A DNA stretch of 42,638 bases from positions 1 to 42,638 of the forward strand of contig CACZJD010000014.1 in the NCBI GenBank assembly GCA_902781325.1, in the 5' to 3' direction. The notes beneath the pieces are model-generated. The model did not search any database. It had not been told where the DNA came from and saw only the letters and a list, made by a program, of their open reading frames with translations. Position 1 is the stretch's first letter; every line of letters starts with the position of its first letter. The translations under genes were made by a program, and so were the position numbers. This document shows positions 9,104 through 16,394 of the stretch, in pieces. The DNA comes from an uncultured Lachnospiraceae bacterium (GTDB lineage Bacteria; Bacillota; Clostridia; Lachnospirales; Lachnospiraceae).

Positions 9104-10159
9104 ATGCATATGGCTGACGCTCTTCTTTCCCCTGCCGTGGCGGCTACGATGTACGTCGCATCCGGAACAACAGTGGGATTATCTGTAAAAAAACTGACAG
9201 CGGACGAGAACACACAGAAACTCCCCACCATGGCGGTGGCCTCCGCTCTGGTCTTCGCGGGACAGATGATCAACTATACGATTCCGGGGACCGGATCTTC
9301 GGGACATATGTGCGGAGGAATGCTCCTGTCCGCGCTCCTGGGGCCTCAGGCGGGCTTTTTGTCCATGGCCGTGGTGCTGACGATCCAGTGTCTCTTTTTT
9401 GCCGACGGAGGGTTGATGGCGCTTGGCGCCAACATTTGGAACATGGCGTTCTATGGGTGCTTTGTCGGGTATTACCTGATCTGGCGGCCGATCATGAGAA
9501 GCAGACTGTTTGAGAATTTCGGCGCGGAGGCAGCCCAGAGAGCCAGGATCATTGCCGCTTCGATCATAGGCTGTGTCGTAACTCTGCAGATGGGCGCGTT
9601 TTCGGTGGTTCTTGAGACGACGCTGTCCGGGATCACAGAGCTTCCTTTCAGCGCTTTTTGCGGCCTGATGCTTCCCATTCATCTGGCCATTGGCCTCGTG
9701 GAGGGCCTGATCACAGCTGCGGTACTGACTTATGTGTACGCTGTCAGACCGGAACTGCTGCGCGATGTGGATGTATCGGAGAAAGTCCGCAGCGGATCTT
9801 CCAGATCCCTCAGGACTGTTATCATCACACTGGCAGCAGCAGCGGTGGTCGTCGGCGGCATCTTTTCCCACTTCGCGAGTTCCAACCCCGACGGACTGGA
9901 ATGGGCGCTCTTTGGAAACGAGGAGGCGGGCTACAGCGCCAACATGGGGCTGGACGAGGAGAACTTCGGCGTAAGCAGCACCGTTTCGGAGACCGCGGCA
10001 GGCATCCAGGAGAAGACCTCCTTCCTGCCGGATTATGCTTTTGCCGGAAGCGACAATCCCATGGGAACGACGGTCTCAGGCATTGTGGGCAGCGCGATGG
10101 TCGCGGGAGCGGCTCTGCTGATCTGCTATACCGGGCGCTTCTTCAGAAAGAGGAACTAA
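9104..10159 (+). CDS. cbiM: ECF cobalt/nickel transporter substrate-binding membrane protein CbiM with fused PDGLE domain
   Basis: The membrane S-component of a cobalt or nickel energy-coupling-factor transporter, 351 residues. The N-terminus MHMADALLSP carries the conserved His2 used for metal binding, and GSSGHMCGG plus FFADGGLMALGANIWN are family hallmarks. After about residue 245 there is an extra membrane segment, an extracytoplasmic PDGLEWALFG segment (the PDGLE/CbiN-like domain) and a last helix before the C-terminus RKRN. This is the CbiM-N fusion also seen in nickel transporters such as LarMN. GGAGGTG (9090-9096) decides the start at ATG 9104, not the upstream ATG at 9041. CbiQ and CbiO follow after a 450-base gap. 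Nickel rather than cobalt is suggested by the nearby larA gene. Confidence 0.9.
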   Translation: MHMADALLSPAVAATMYVASGTTVGLSVKKLTADENTQKLPTMAVASALVFAGQMINYTIPGTGSSGHMCGGMLLSALLGPQAGFLSMAVVLTIQCLFFADGGLMALGANIWNMAFYGCFVGYYLIWRPIMRSRLFENFGAEAAQRARIIAASIIGCVVTLQMGAFSVVLETTLSGITELPFSAFCGLMLPIHLAIGLVEGLITAAVLTYVYAVRPELLRDVDVSEKVRSGSSRSLRTVIITLAAAAVVVGGIFSHFASSNPDGLEWALFGNEEAGYSANMGLDEENFGVSSTVSETAAGIQEKTSFLPDYAFAGSDNPMGTTVSGIVGSAMVAGAALLICYTGRFFRKRN

Positions 10160-10204
10160 TTGTTTGCTTTGGGTCTGATGGCGCCTTGCCGGTGTTAAGA
10201 AGAG

Positions 10205-10313
10205 GAATTCGGCACAGAACAACATTTTTAGAAAAAAATCGTCCGCAAACAAGGGACGGAAAGGCCTTAATTGGCCGATTAGCAACTCAGCCAATTAAGA
10301 ATTCGGCACAGAA
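10205..10313 (+). repeat. 15-bp direct repeat pair enclosing an inverted repeat
   Basis: GAATTCGGCACAGAA occurs at 10205-10219 and again at 10299-10313, 94 bases apart. The second copy begins at the last base of the right arm of the perfect inverted repeat CTTAATTGGC/GCCAATTAAG. The spacing and duplication are far beyond chance for a gap this short. Confidence 0.8.
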
Positions 10314-10535
10314 GCTTTATTTACATATACTTACGTCCACCAAATACAGGGATTACTGAAGAAAAGTCATAAAAATCAGACAATAGCGCTGAGACCAGTA
10401 ATCTTCATGGACGCAATTTTTTGCCAGAGACGCCTTTGTGCCGAAAATAGCAAGTAAAGGGTTACCACAGGAAGGAACTACTTCATCAAAAACGTTCGGC
10501 AGGGACGAGAATATTAGAAAAACAGGTTTGCGTAC

Positions 10536-10592
10536 CGAAACGGGGGAGCGTTGCATCTGATCACCAACAGGATCCAACGCTTCCGTTTTGAT
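10536..10592 (+). promoter_or_regulatory. Hairpin immediately upstream of cbiQ
   Basis: Bases 10538-10553 pair with 10575-10588: AGCGTTG with CAACGCT, then GG/CC and AAAC/GTTT pairs around a two-base bulge, with a 21-base loop. TTTTG and ATTT follow. It could act as a terminator or attenuator before cbiQ. The ribosome site before cbiQ (AAAGAAAG) is weak. Confidence 0.5.
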
Positions 10593-10609
10593 TTAAAGAA
10601 AGAATAACA

Positions 10610-11416
10610 ATGAGTCAGAATATTGAACGCTCCATCCACGAATTGCGTGAGATGGACGCCCTGGCCTCGGGGAATTCCCCGCTGCATAAAGCGAGTGCCG
10701 GAGCGAAGTTATTAGTGACGGTGGCATACATACTGACCACTGTATCGTTTGATAAATACAACCCCAGCGGACTTATGTTTATGGTTCTGTATCCGGTGCT
10801 GCTCTTTGCGGTCAGCGGGATCCCGGTCTCCACGTGCTTCTATAAGCTGCGGTTCGTGCTGCCGATCGTATGCGCGGTGGGGATCTTCAACCCGATCCTG
10901 GACAGGACGCCGGCCTTTCCGCTCGGTTCCTTTGTGGTGACTACAGGGATGATCTCCATGATCACGCTGCTTATGAAGGGAGTTTTCTGCCTTATGGCTT
11001 CTTTTCTGCTGGTGGCATCCACCAGGATCGAGGCAATCTGCGCAGTCTTGCGTGGGATCCATGTGCCGGAGATGCTGGTGACGCTGCTGCTCCTGACTTA
11101 CCGGTACGCAGCAGTGCTTGCGGAGGAAGCCAATGTGATGACCCAGGCCTACAGCCTGCGGGCGCCGGGACAGAAGGGGATCCATTACAAAGCGTGGGGA
11201 TCCTTTCTGGGCCAGCTCCTGTTAAGAAGTATGGACCGGGCGGAGGAACTGTATTCCTCGATGCTGCTAAGGGGCTATCACGGAGAGTTTTACTATGCTC
11301 AGGGAGGCGGAAGTTCGATCAGAGACGTACTGTACGCTGCATTCTGGTGCGCACTGTTCATCGCGGCGCGCTTTGTGAACCTTACGCAGCTGCTCGGCAC
11401 ATCGGTAATGAGGTGA
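10610..11416 (+). CDS. cbiQ: ECF transporter T-component CbiQ
   Basis: The transmembrane coupling subunit (EcfT/CbiQ) of the cobalt/nickel ECF transporter, 268 residues. It has about five to six hydrophobic helices in the first 190 residues and the cytoplasmic coupling segments SLRAPGQKG and ELYSSMLLRGYHGEF, the second being the alanine/arginine-type motif that docks onto the ATPase. The N-terminus SIHELREMDALASG is typical of CbiQ. It is followed after three bases by cbiO, so the two are co-translated. The upstream structured gap may control this pair separately from cbiM. Confidence 0.92.
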   Translation: MSQNIERSIHELREMDALASGNSPLHKASAGAKLLVTVAYILTTVSFDKYNPSGLMFMVLYPVLLFAVSGIPVSTCFYKLRFVLPIVCAVGIFNPILDRTPAFPLGSFVVTTGMISMITLLMKGVFCLMASFLLVASTRIEAICAVLRGIHVPEMLVTLLLLTYRYAAVLAEEANVMTQAYSLRAPGQKGIHYKAWGSFLGQLLLRSMDRAEELYSSMLLRGYHGEFYYAQGGGSSIRDVLYAAFWCALFIAARFVNLTQLLGTSVMR

Positions 11417-11419
11417 GAG

Positions 11420-12169
11420 ATGATCCGGTTTGAGAATGTGACATTTGCATATGAAAAGGGAAAGCCGGTGCTCTCGGATATTTCCTTTGCGATAGAAAAA
11501 GGAGAGACTGTGGGTCTGATCGGCGCCAACGGAGCGGGCAAATCCACAGTCATGAAGCTGCTTCTGGGGCTCGCCGGGCCCGGCGCGGGAAATAAGGGCG
11601 TGAGCGGAACAGCAGAGGGAAAGATCATTGTGGACGGCGAGGAAGTCAGTCCCCGGAATCTCTCGCAGATCCGGCGCAAGCTTGGTTTTGTCCTGCAGAA
11701 CTCAGACAATCAGATGTTCATGCCTACAGTCTGGGAGGACATGCTCTTCGGGCTCCTCAATTACGGGATGACGCAGAAGGAAGCGGAGCAGAGAGCGCAG
11801 CAGGTCCTGAAAGAACTGGGGCAGGAGAAACTAAAGGGTCTTTACAACCACAAGATTTCGGGCGGTGAGAAGCGCATGGCGGCAGTGGCGACTGTGCTGG
11901 CTATGAACCCGGAGGTGCTCCTTATGGACGAGCCGACCTCAGCGCTGGATCCTTACAACAGACGGATCATTATTAACACGATCAAAAAGCTCCCGTGTAC
12001 TAAGGTCATCACGTCCCATGACCTCGACATGATCTATGACACCTGCGGCCGTGTGATCCTGCTCTCGGAGGGGAGAGTCGCCGCGGACGGGCCTGCGGAG
12101 AGCATTCTTCGGGACAGAGATCTTCTGGAATCCAACCGCATGGAGCTGCCGCTCCGCTTTCAGCAATAA
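11420..12169 (+). CDS. cbiO: ECF transporter ATP-binding protein CbiO
   Basis: The ATPase subunit of the cobalt/nickel ECF transporter, 249 residues. Walker A is GANGAGKST (35-43), the Q-loop is LQNSDNQMF (about 92-100), the signature is ISGGE (146-150), Walker B is LLMDEP (167-172) and the switch histidine is in TSHDLD (about 197). Q-N-x-D-x-Q in the Q-loop is typical of ECF ATPases. Only one ATPase gene is present, as in metal ECF systems where CbiO acts as a homodimer. It starts three bases after the cbiQ stop and ends the transporter operon. Confidence 0.94.
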   Translation: MIRFENVTFAYEKGKPVLSDISFAIEKGETVGLIGANGAGKSTVMKLLLGLAGPGAGNKGVSGTAEGKIIVDGEEVSPRNLSQIRRKLGFVLQNSDNQMFMPTVWEDMLFGLLNYGMTQKEAEQRAQQVLKELGQEKLKGLYNHKISGGEKRMAAVATVLAMNPEVLLMDEPTSALDPYNRRIIINTIKKLPCTKVITSHDLDMIYDTCGRVILLSEGRVAADGPAESILRDRDLLESNRMELPLRFQQ

Positions 12170-12267
12170 AGAACTTGCATTTCTCCTGCGTTCAAAGGAT
12201 ACTGAAATAGAGGTGCCCGCACCCGTAAGCACCTTCTGTGAACTGTCTTAGATTTAGGAAAATATCG

Positions 12268-12969
12268 ATGATGAACAGCCAGGAAAATGTAAAAGAGAAG
12301 CCTTATCAGCTTGTGATCGATTACGTGAGAGGAGAGATACTCCACGGAAATCTCGTGCCGGGCGACAGACTGCCCGGAGAGAGGGAACTTGCGGAGCAGC
12401 TGGGGATCAGCCGCAATTCTGTAAGAGAGGGACTGCGCATACTGGAGAATATGGGAGTCACATCCTCCCAGCACGGGGCAGGACACTACATCTCTCTGAA
12501 TTTTGACGAGCCGATGACGGAGACGCTGTCCCTCATCTATACGATGAAAGGGATGGGCAGAGACGACCTCACGCAGTTCCGCTACTGTCTTGAGAGAGAA
12601 GCGATGCATCTGGCTGTTGACTACGCCTCGGAACAGCAGAAGATCATTATCGGGAAGCATTTGGAGGCTCTGCTGCGGGCTGAGACGGAGAAGGACCGCT
12701 ACGAACACGACATGGCGCTTCACATGACGCTGATCGAGGCCTCCCGCAACGACTACCTGATCACCACCTACCGTGCGCTGACCAACGTGATCGAGGACTA
12801 TATCCCCGTGCTCAGGGGGAAGATCATCGAGGGCATGAAGAGCAATCACAAGCTCGAGGACACGCACCGCATGCTTGTGATGGGCGTGATCAACAGCGAC
12901 CTGCGCACGGGTCTGGAAGGCCTGAGCCGCCATTTCGAATATATCAGACAATTCAAAGATTCGCGGTGA
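12268..12969 (+). CDS. GntR-family (FadR subfamily) regulator of the lactate operon
   Basis: A 233-residue transcription factor with an N-terminal winged helix (about residues 8-72; PGDRLPGERELAEQLGISRN and SVREGLRILENMGV) and a C-terminal helical FCD ligand domain. The FCD part has ERE(A)MHLAVDYA and the histidine-bearing EHDMALHMTLIEASRN and LSRHFEYIR segments that bind metal and a carboxylate ligand. LldR/LctR-type members respond to lactate. AGGAAA (12256-12261) favours the ATG at 12268. It lies directly upstream of lctD-lctP-larA, where two matching operators occur. The lactate role is inferred from position and operator type. Confidence 0.85.
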   Translation: MMNSQENVKEKPYQLVIDYVRGEILHGNLVPGDRLPGERELAEQLGISRNSVREGLRILENMGVTSSQHGAGHYISLNFDEPMTETLSLIYTMKGMGRDDLTQFRYCLEREAMHLAVDYASEQQKIIIGKHLEALLRAETEKDRYEHDMALHMTLIEASRNDYLITTYRALTNVIEDYIPVLRGKIIEGMKSNHKLEDTHRMLVMGVINSDLRTGLEGLSRHFEYIRQFKDSR

Positions 12970-13038
12970 AATGGTTACAAAACGACTCGCCGTGATTTGG
13001 TAAAAACATAGAAAAGCCTGCCTGTATGGATTGATTAA

Positions 13039-13068
13039 TTGACAATTTGTACAGGGGGGGCTTATTAT
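13039..13068 (+). promoter_or_regulatory. Promoter of the lactate operon
   Basis: TTGACA (13039-13044), a perfect -35, and TATTAT (13063-13068) are separated by 18 bases. Transcription would begin near 13075, right at the GntR operators, leaving a leader of about 135 bases before lctD. Confidence 0.75.
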
Positions 13069-13079
13069 TATATTGTAAG

Positions 13080-13114
13080 TGGTAGAACCAATTCGGCAGA
13101 AGTGGTTAACCACT
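13080..13114 (+). promoter_or_regulatory. Two GntR-type operators in the lactate leader
   Basis: TGGTAGAACCA (13080-13090) is a perfect TGGT-N3-ACCA palindrome, the FadR/LldR-subfamily operator form. AGTGGTTAACCACT (13101-13114) is a perfect 14-bp palindrome with the same half-sites spaced by two bases. Both lie just after the expected transcription start, so a bound GntR protein would block the lct operon. Confidence 0.7.
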
Positions 13115-13209
13115 GAAGGGGTAATATTTAGGACACAGATAATCCAGACGCTGCTCACACAGGCAGCGGACCGTTCGAGATGAAACGGGTTTTATGAAAG
13201 GAGCAAAGC

Positions 13210-14634
13210 ATGCAGTACAACAAAGTGACTCCTGAATTTCTTGCTGAACTTGAGAAGATCGTGCCCGGCAAGGTGCACTCAGGCAAGGACATTAACGAAG
13301 ATTTTTACCGCGATGAGATGCCCATCTACGGCTCAAATCCCCCCGACGCAGTTGTAGATGCGACGACGACAGAAGATATCGCAGCTATCGCGAAACTCTG
13401 CTATGATAATAATATCCCAATCATCCCTCGCGGTGCCGGTACCGGCCTGACAGGAGCGTCTGTAGCCATTCACGGCGGTGTCATGATCGACATGCAGAAG
13501 ATGAACAAGATTCTGGAGTACGATGAGGATAATTTCGTCGTCCGCGTACAGCCCGGAGTCCTTCTGCACGATCTGGCTGAGGACGCTCTTGGCAGAGGCC
13601 TCCTTTATCCCCCGGATCCGGGTGAGAAGTTTGCAACCCTGGGCGGAAACGTATCAACCAACGCAGGCGGCATGCGCGCTGTCAAGTACGGCTGCACAAG
13701 AGATTATGTGCGCGCTATGACCGTAGTACTTCCTACAGGTGAGATCATCAAGCTCGGCGCTACAGTTTCCAAGACCAGTACAGGTTATTCCCTGCTTCAT
13801 CTGATGATCGGTTCCGAAGGAACTCTCGGAATCATCACGGAGCTCACTCTGAAAGTCATCCCTGCTCCGAAGGAGACAGTATCCCTGATCATTCCTTTCG
13901 AGAACCTCGATGACTGCATTGCGACAGTTCCGCTTTTCATGAAGAACCGTCTGAATCCTCAGGCTGTCGAATTCATGGAGAGAGAGATCGTCCTCGCTTC
14001 CGAGAGATTCATCGGAAGAGAGACTTTCCCCAAGTCCTTCGGCGGTGTGGAAGTCGGCGCATATCTGCTCGTGACATTCGACGGAGACGATTTCGACCAG
14101 CTCAACGACCTGGTAGAGAAGGCGGCGGAAGTGGTTCTCGAAGAGGGCGCCATCGACGTTCTTGTAGCGGATTCCCCCGCCAAGAAGCGCGACGCATGGG
14201 CAGCACGTTCTTCCTTCCTCGAGGCGATCGAAGCCGAGACAACATGGCTTGACGAGTGCGACGTCGTTGTTCCCGTGACCAAGATCGCGGAGTATCTTAA
14301 GTACGTCAAGTCCACAGAGGACAGATATTGCTTCAAGATCAAGAGCTTCGGCCATGCAGGCGACGGCAACCTTCACATCTACGCATGCGGAGATGACACT
14401 GTTGATGAGGCAACATTTAAAAAAGACGTCGAAGTCTTCATGAAAGACATCTATGCGAAGGCAGCAGAGATGGGCGGCCTGATCTCCGGCGAGCACGGAA
14501 TCGGACACGGCAAGATGGAATTCCTCGCGGACTTCTCCGGCGACGCCCAGATGCGCATCATGGAAGGCATCAAGCAAGTCTTTGATCCGAAGATGATCCT
14601 GAACCCGGGCAAGGTCTGCTATAAGGTTCGCTGA
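13210..14634 (+). CDS. lctD: FAD-dependent lactate dehydrogenase (LctD/GlcD-like)
   Basis: A 474-residue flavoprotein of the GlcD/D-lactate dehydrogenase family that oxidises lactate (or another 2-hydroxy acid) to pyruvate. The FAD-binding domain spans about residues 40-215, with IIPRGAGTGLTGAS and TLGGNVSTNAGGMRAVKYG. The C-terminal domain has the substrate and metal-binding histidines in FGHAGDGNLHIY and the conserved SGEHGIGHGK. In Acetobacterium the homologue LctD works with an EtfBA electron-transfer flavoprotein and is followed by a lactate permease and LarA. The same LctD-permease-racemase order appears here but no etf genes are present. AAAGGAGC lies seven bases before the ATG. Glycolate as substrate cannot be excluded. 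Confidence 0.88.
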   Translation: MQYNKVTPEFLAELEKIVPGKVHSGKDINEDFYRDEMPIYGSNPPDAVVDATTTEDIAAIAKLCYDNNIPIIPRGAGTGLTGASVAIHGGVMIDMQKMNKILEYDEDNFVVRVQPGVLLHDLAEDALGRGLLYPPDPGEKFATLGGNVSTNAGGMRAVKYGCTRDYVRAMTVVLPTGEIIKLGATVSKTSTGYSLLHLMIGSEGTLGIITELTLKVIPAPKETVSLIIPFENLDDCIATVPLFMKNRLNPQAVEFMEREIVLASERFIGRETFPKSFGGVEVGAYLLVTFDGDDFDQLNDLVEKAAEVVLEEGAIDVLVADSPAKKRDAWAARSSFLEAIEAETTWLDECDVVVPVTKIAEYLKYVKSTEDRYCFKIKSFGHAGDGNLHIYACGDDTVDEATFKKDVEVFMKDIYAKAAEMGGLISGEHGIGHGKMEFLADFSGDAQMRIMEGIKQVFDPKMILNPGKVCYKVR

Positions 14635-14721
14635 TCGGAACGATTGGGAGTTCCCGCCTTTGAAGGCGGAGGTGAATATACTTATCCGTTACCGGTAGCA
14701 CTCACAAAGAGAACTCCGGAC

Positions 14722-14761
14722 AGAAAAGCGGTGTAACTGCGCGTGCACCGCTTTTCTTTTT
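14722..14761 (+). terminator. Intrinsic terminator between lctD and the permease
   Basis: GAAAAGCGGTG (14723-14733) pairs perfectly with CACCGCTTTTC (14746-14756), followed by a run of T. It lies within the operon, 19 bases before the permease start, and so may lower permease and racemase expression relative to lctD. A smaller CCGCC/GGCGG hairpin lies near 14655-14671. Confidence 0.8.
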
Positions 14762-14779
14762 CAGCAAAGGAGAAGAACT

Positions 14780-16312
14780 ATGCAGTTTGTTCACTTTATT
14801 CTTGCGCTGGCTCCGATCATCTGGCTTATGGTCGCTCTCAGCGTCTTGAAAATGCCGGGCTACAAAGCCTGTATTATTACTGTTATCATCACAGCGATCG
14901 AATCTGTCGCGATCTGGAAGTTCAATTCGGTCTTTATGCTCACTGCGGCGCTCGAAGGGGCCCTCAACGCACTGTGGCCGATCTGCCTTGTCATTGTCGC
15001 GGCGCTGTTTACTTATAATCTCAGTCTGGAAACCGGCGCTATGGAGAAGATCAAGAAGATGCTGGCGAGCGTCTCCACGGACCAGCGCGTCCTCGCTCTT
15101 TTGATCGCATGGGCTTTCGGACACTTCATGGAAGGCATGGCGGGATTCGGAACCGCAGTTGCGATTCCCGCGGGAATCCTGATCGCCCTCGGCATGGAGC
15201 CCATTCCGGTTGTTGTCGGCTGCCTCGTAGTCAATTCGATGCCCACAGCATTCGGTTCTGTAGGTGTTCCCACCACTACCATTTCCAATATCACAGGACT
15301 GGACGTAGTAAAGCTCTCTGCGGATACGGCCAAGATTGAGCTCCTGATCTTTGTGATGCTCCCTTTCTTTCTGGTATTCATTGTCGGTAAGGGGTTCAAG
15401 GCTTTCAAAGGCATGATCGGTATGATCATCGTAGCTCTGGTATCTTTTATCGTTCCCATGTTTATCTTCGCGACCTTTGTGGGTCCGGAACTTCCGGACA
15501 TCATCGGCGCGATCTGCAGCATGGTCGCCATCGTGGTCTTTGCAAGGATGAGAAAGGGCGAAGTGCCCGAGGAGTACAGGGCGAAGGCATCGGGGGCAGC
15601 AGACAGTTCCGAAGCCATTACTCTCAAGGAAGCGGCAGTCGCATGGGCGCCTTTCCTTCTGATCTTTGTCCTGCTTGTTCTGACAAGCCTTGTGCCTTTC
15701 ATCAAGCAGCCTCTTTCAGCGATCAAGAGCAGTTTCCACATTTACCTGGGAAATCCGGATTCCAAGCTGACTTTTGCCTGGGTCAACACTCCCGGCGTGA
15801 TCATCATCATCTCTGCCGTGATCGGCGGACTGATCCAGGGAGCTTCTGTCAACACACTGATCAGTGTGTTTGGAAGAACTGTTAAGAACAATGTCAAGAC
15901 AATAGTCACGATCATGAGTGTTCTCGCGACTGCCAAGATCATGGGATACGCGGGCATGACGCCGGATATCGCAGCGTTCCTGGTAACTGCTACCGGCAAG
16001 TATTTCCCGTTCATCTCCCCTCTGATTGGAACTCTCGGCGGCTTTGTCACCGGCAGCGGTACTTCCACCTGCGTCCTCTTCGGACCCATGCAGGCTGAGA
16101 CCGCGGCTGCGATCGGCTCGGATCCTTCCTGGCTTGTGGCGTCCAATACCTGCGGCGCGGGTATCGGCAAGATGATCTCCCCTCAGGGTATCGCTATAGG
16201 CGCAGCCAGCGCAGGCCTGACCGGTCAGGAGAGCACGATCCTCTCCAGAGCGGTCAAGTACTGTGTGGTATTTGTCGTCGTGGCGGGCGTGCTGTGCTTC
16301 TTCCTTCAGTAA
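14780..16312 (+). CDS. lctP: L-lactate permease (LctP family)
   Basis: A 510-residue polytopic membrane protein of the lactate permease family, importing lactate with protons. Family segments are WPICLVIVAALFTYNLSLET, the GHFMEGMAGFGTAVAIPAG loop near residue 125, the SMPTAFGSVGVPTTT stretch near 155 and the C-terminal SNTCGAGIGKMISPQGIA motif near 455. Length is normal (500-550). AAAGGAG (14766-14772) supports the ATG. It sits between lctD and larA, so lactate rather than glycolate is the likely cargo. An intrinsic terminator precedes it, suggesting partial read-through. Confidence 0.93.
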   Translation: MQFVHFILALAPIIWLMVALSVLKMPGYKACIITVIITAIESVAIWKFNSVFMLTAALEGALNALWPICLVIVAALFTYNLSLETGAMEKIKKMLASVSTDQRVLALLIAWAFGHFMEGMAGFGTAVAIPAGILIALGMEPIPVVVGCLVVNSMPTAFGSVGVPTTTISNITGLDVVKLSADTAKIELLIFVMLPFFLVFIVGKGFKAFKGMIGMIIVALVSFIVPMFIFATFVGPELPDIIGAICSMVAIVVFARMRKGEVPEEYRAKASGAADSSEAITLKEAAVAWAPFLLIFVLLVLTSLVPFIKQPLSAIKSSFHIYLGNPDSKLTFAWVNTPGVIIIISAVIGGLIQGASVNTLISVFGRTVKNNVKTIVTIMSVLATAKIMGYAGMTPDIAAFLVTATGKYFPFISPLIGTLGGFVTGSGTSTCVLFGPMQAETAAAIGSDPSWLVASNTCGAGIGKMISPQGIAIGAASAGLTGQESTILSRAVKYCVVFVVVAGVLCFFLQ

Positions 16313-16394
16313 CATCAGTGCCGCGGCAGGTCCTGCCGTATATAAAAGCTCTGCGTTTCAGTAATTTCAGTCATTTGATCAAAGGAGAGCAAGC

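Larger units (their letters stand above)
10160..10609 (+). other. 450-nt structured non-coding block between cbiM and cbiQ
   Basis: This gap is clearly richer in A and T than its neighbours and has no convincing reading frame. It contains a 15-bp direct repeat GAATTCGGCACAGAA (10205-10219 and 10299-10313) and a perfect 10-bp inverted repeat CTTAATTGGC/GCCAATTAAG (10266-10275/10290-10299). A second inverted repeat is GATTACTG/CAGTAATC (10351-10358/10396-10403). TGTGCCGAA (10437-10445) is complementary to both direct repeats, and a long hairpin (10538-10588) lies just before cbiQ. It could be a structured leader RNA for cbiQO, a small repeat element inserted in the operon, or a remnant. A 74-codon minus-strand frame across 10353-10577 has no recognisable features. 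Confidence 0.6.

Noticed and set aside
10205-10313. GAATTCGGCAC as a cloning adapter
   Set aside because: It resembles the EcoRI cDNA adapter at first, but the following bases differ and the repeats take part in local complementarity; contamination is not supported, though not fully excluded.
10420-10445. Resemblance to a cobalamin-riboswitch B12 box (GCCAGAGACGCC)
   Set aside because: The match is partial and the other conserved riboswitch segments in the proper order could not be found upstream.
10353-10577. 74-codon minus-strand frame in the cbiM-cbiQ gap
   Set aside because: No ribosome site, no recognisable motif, and the region is dominated by repeats and hairpins; kept as non-coding.
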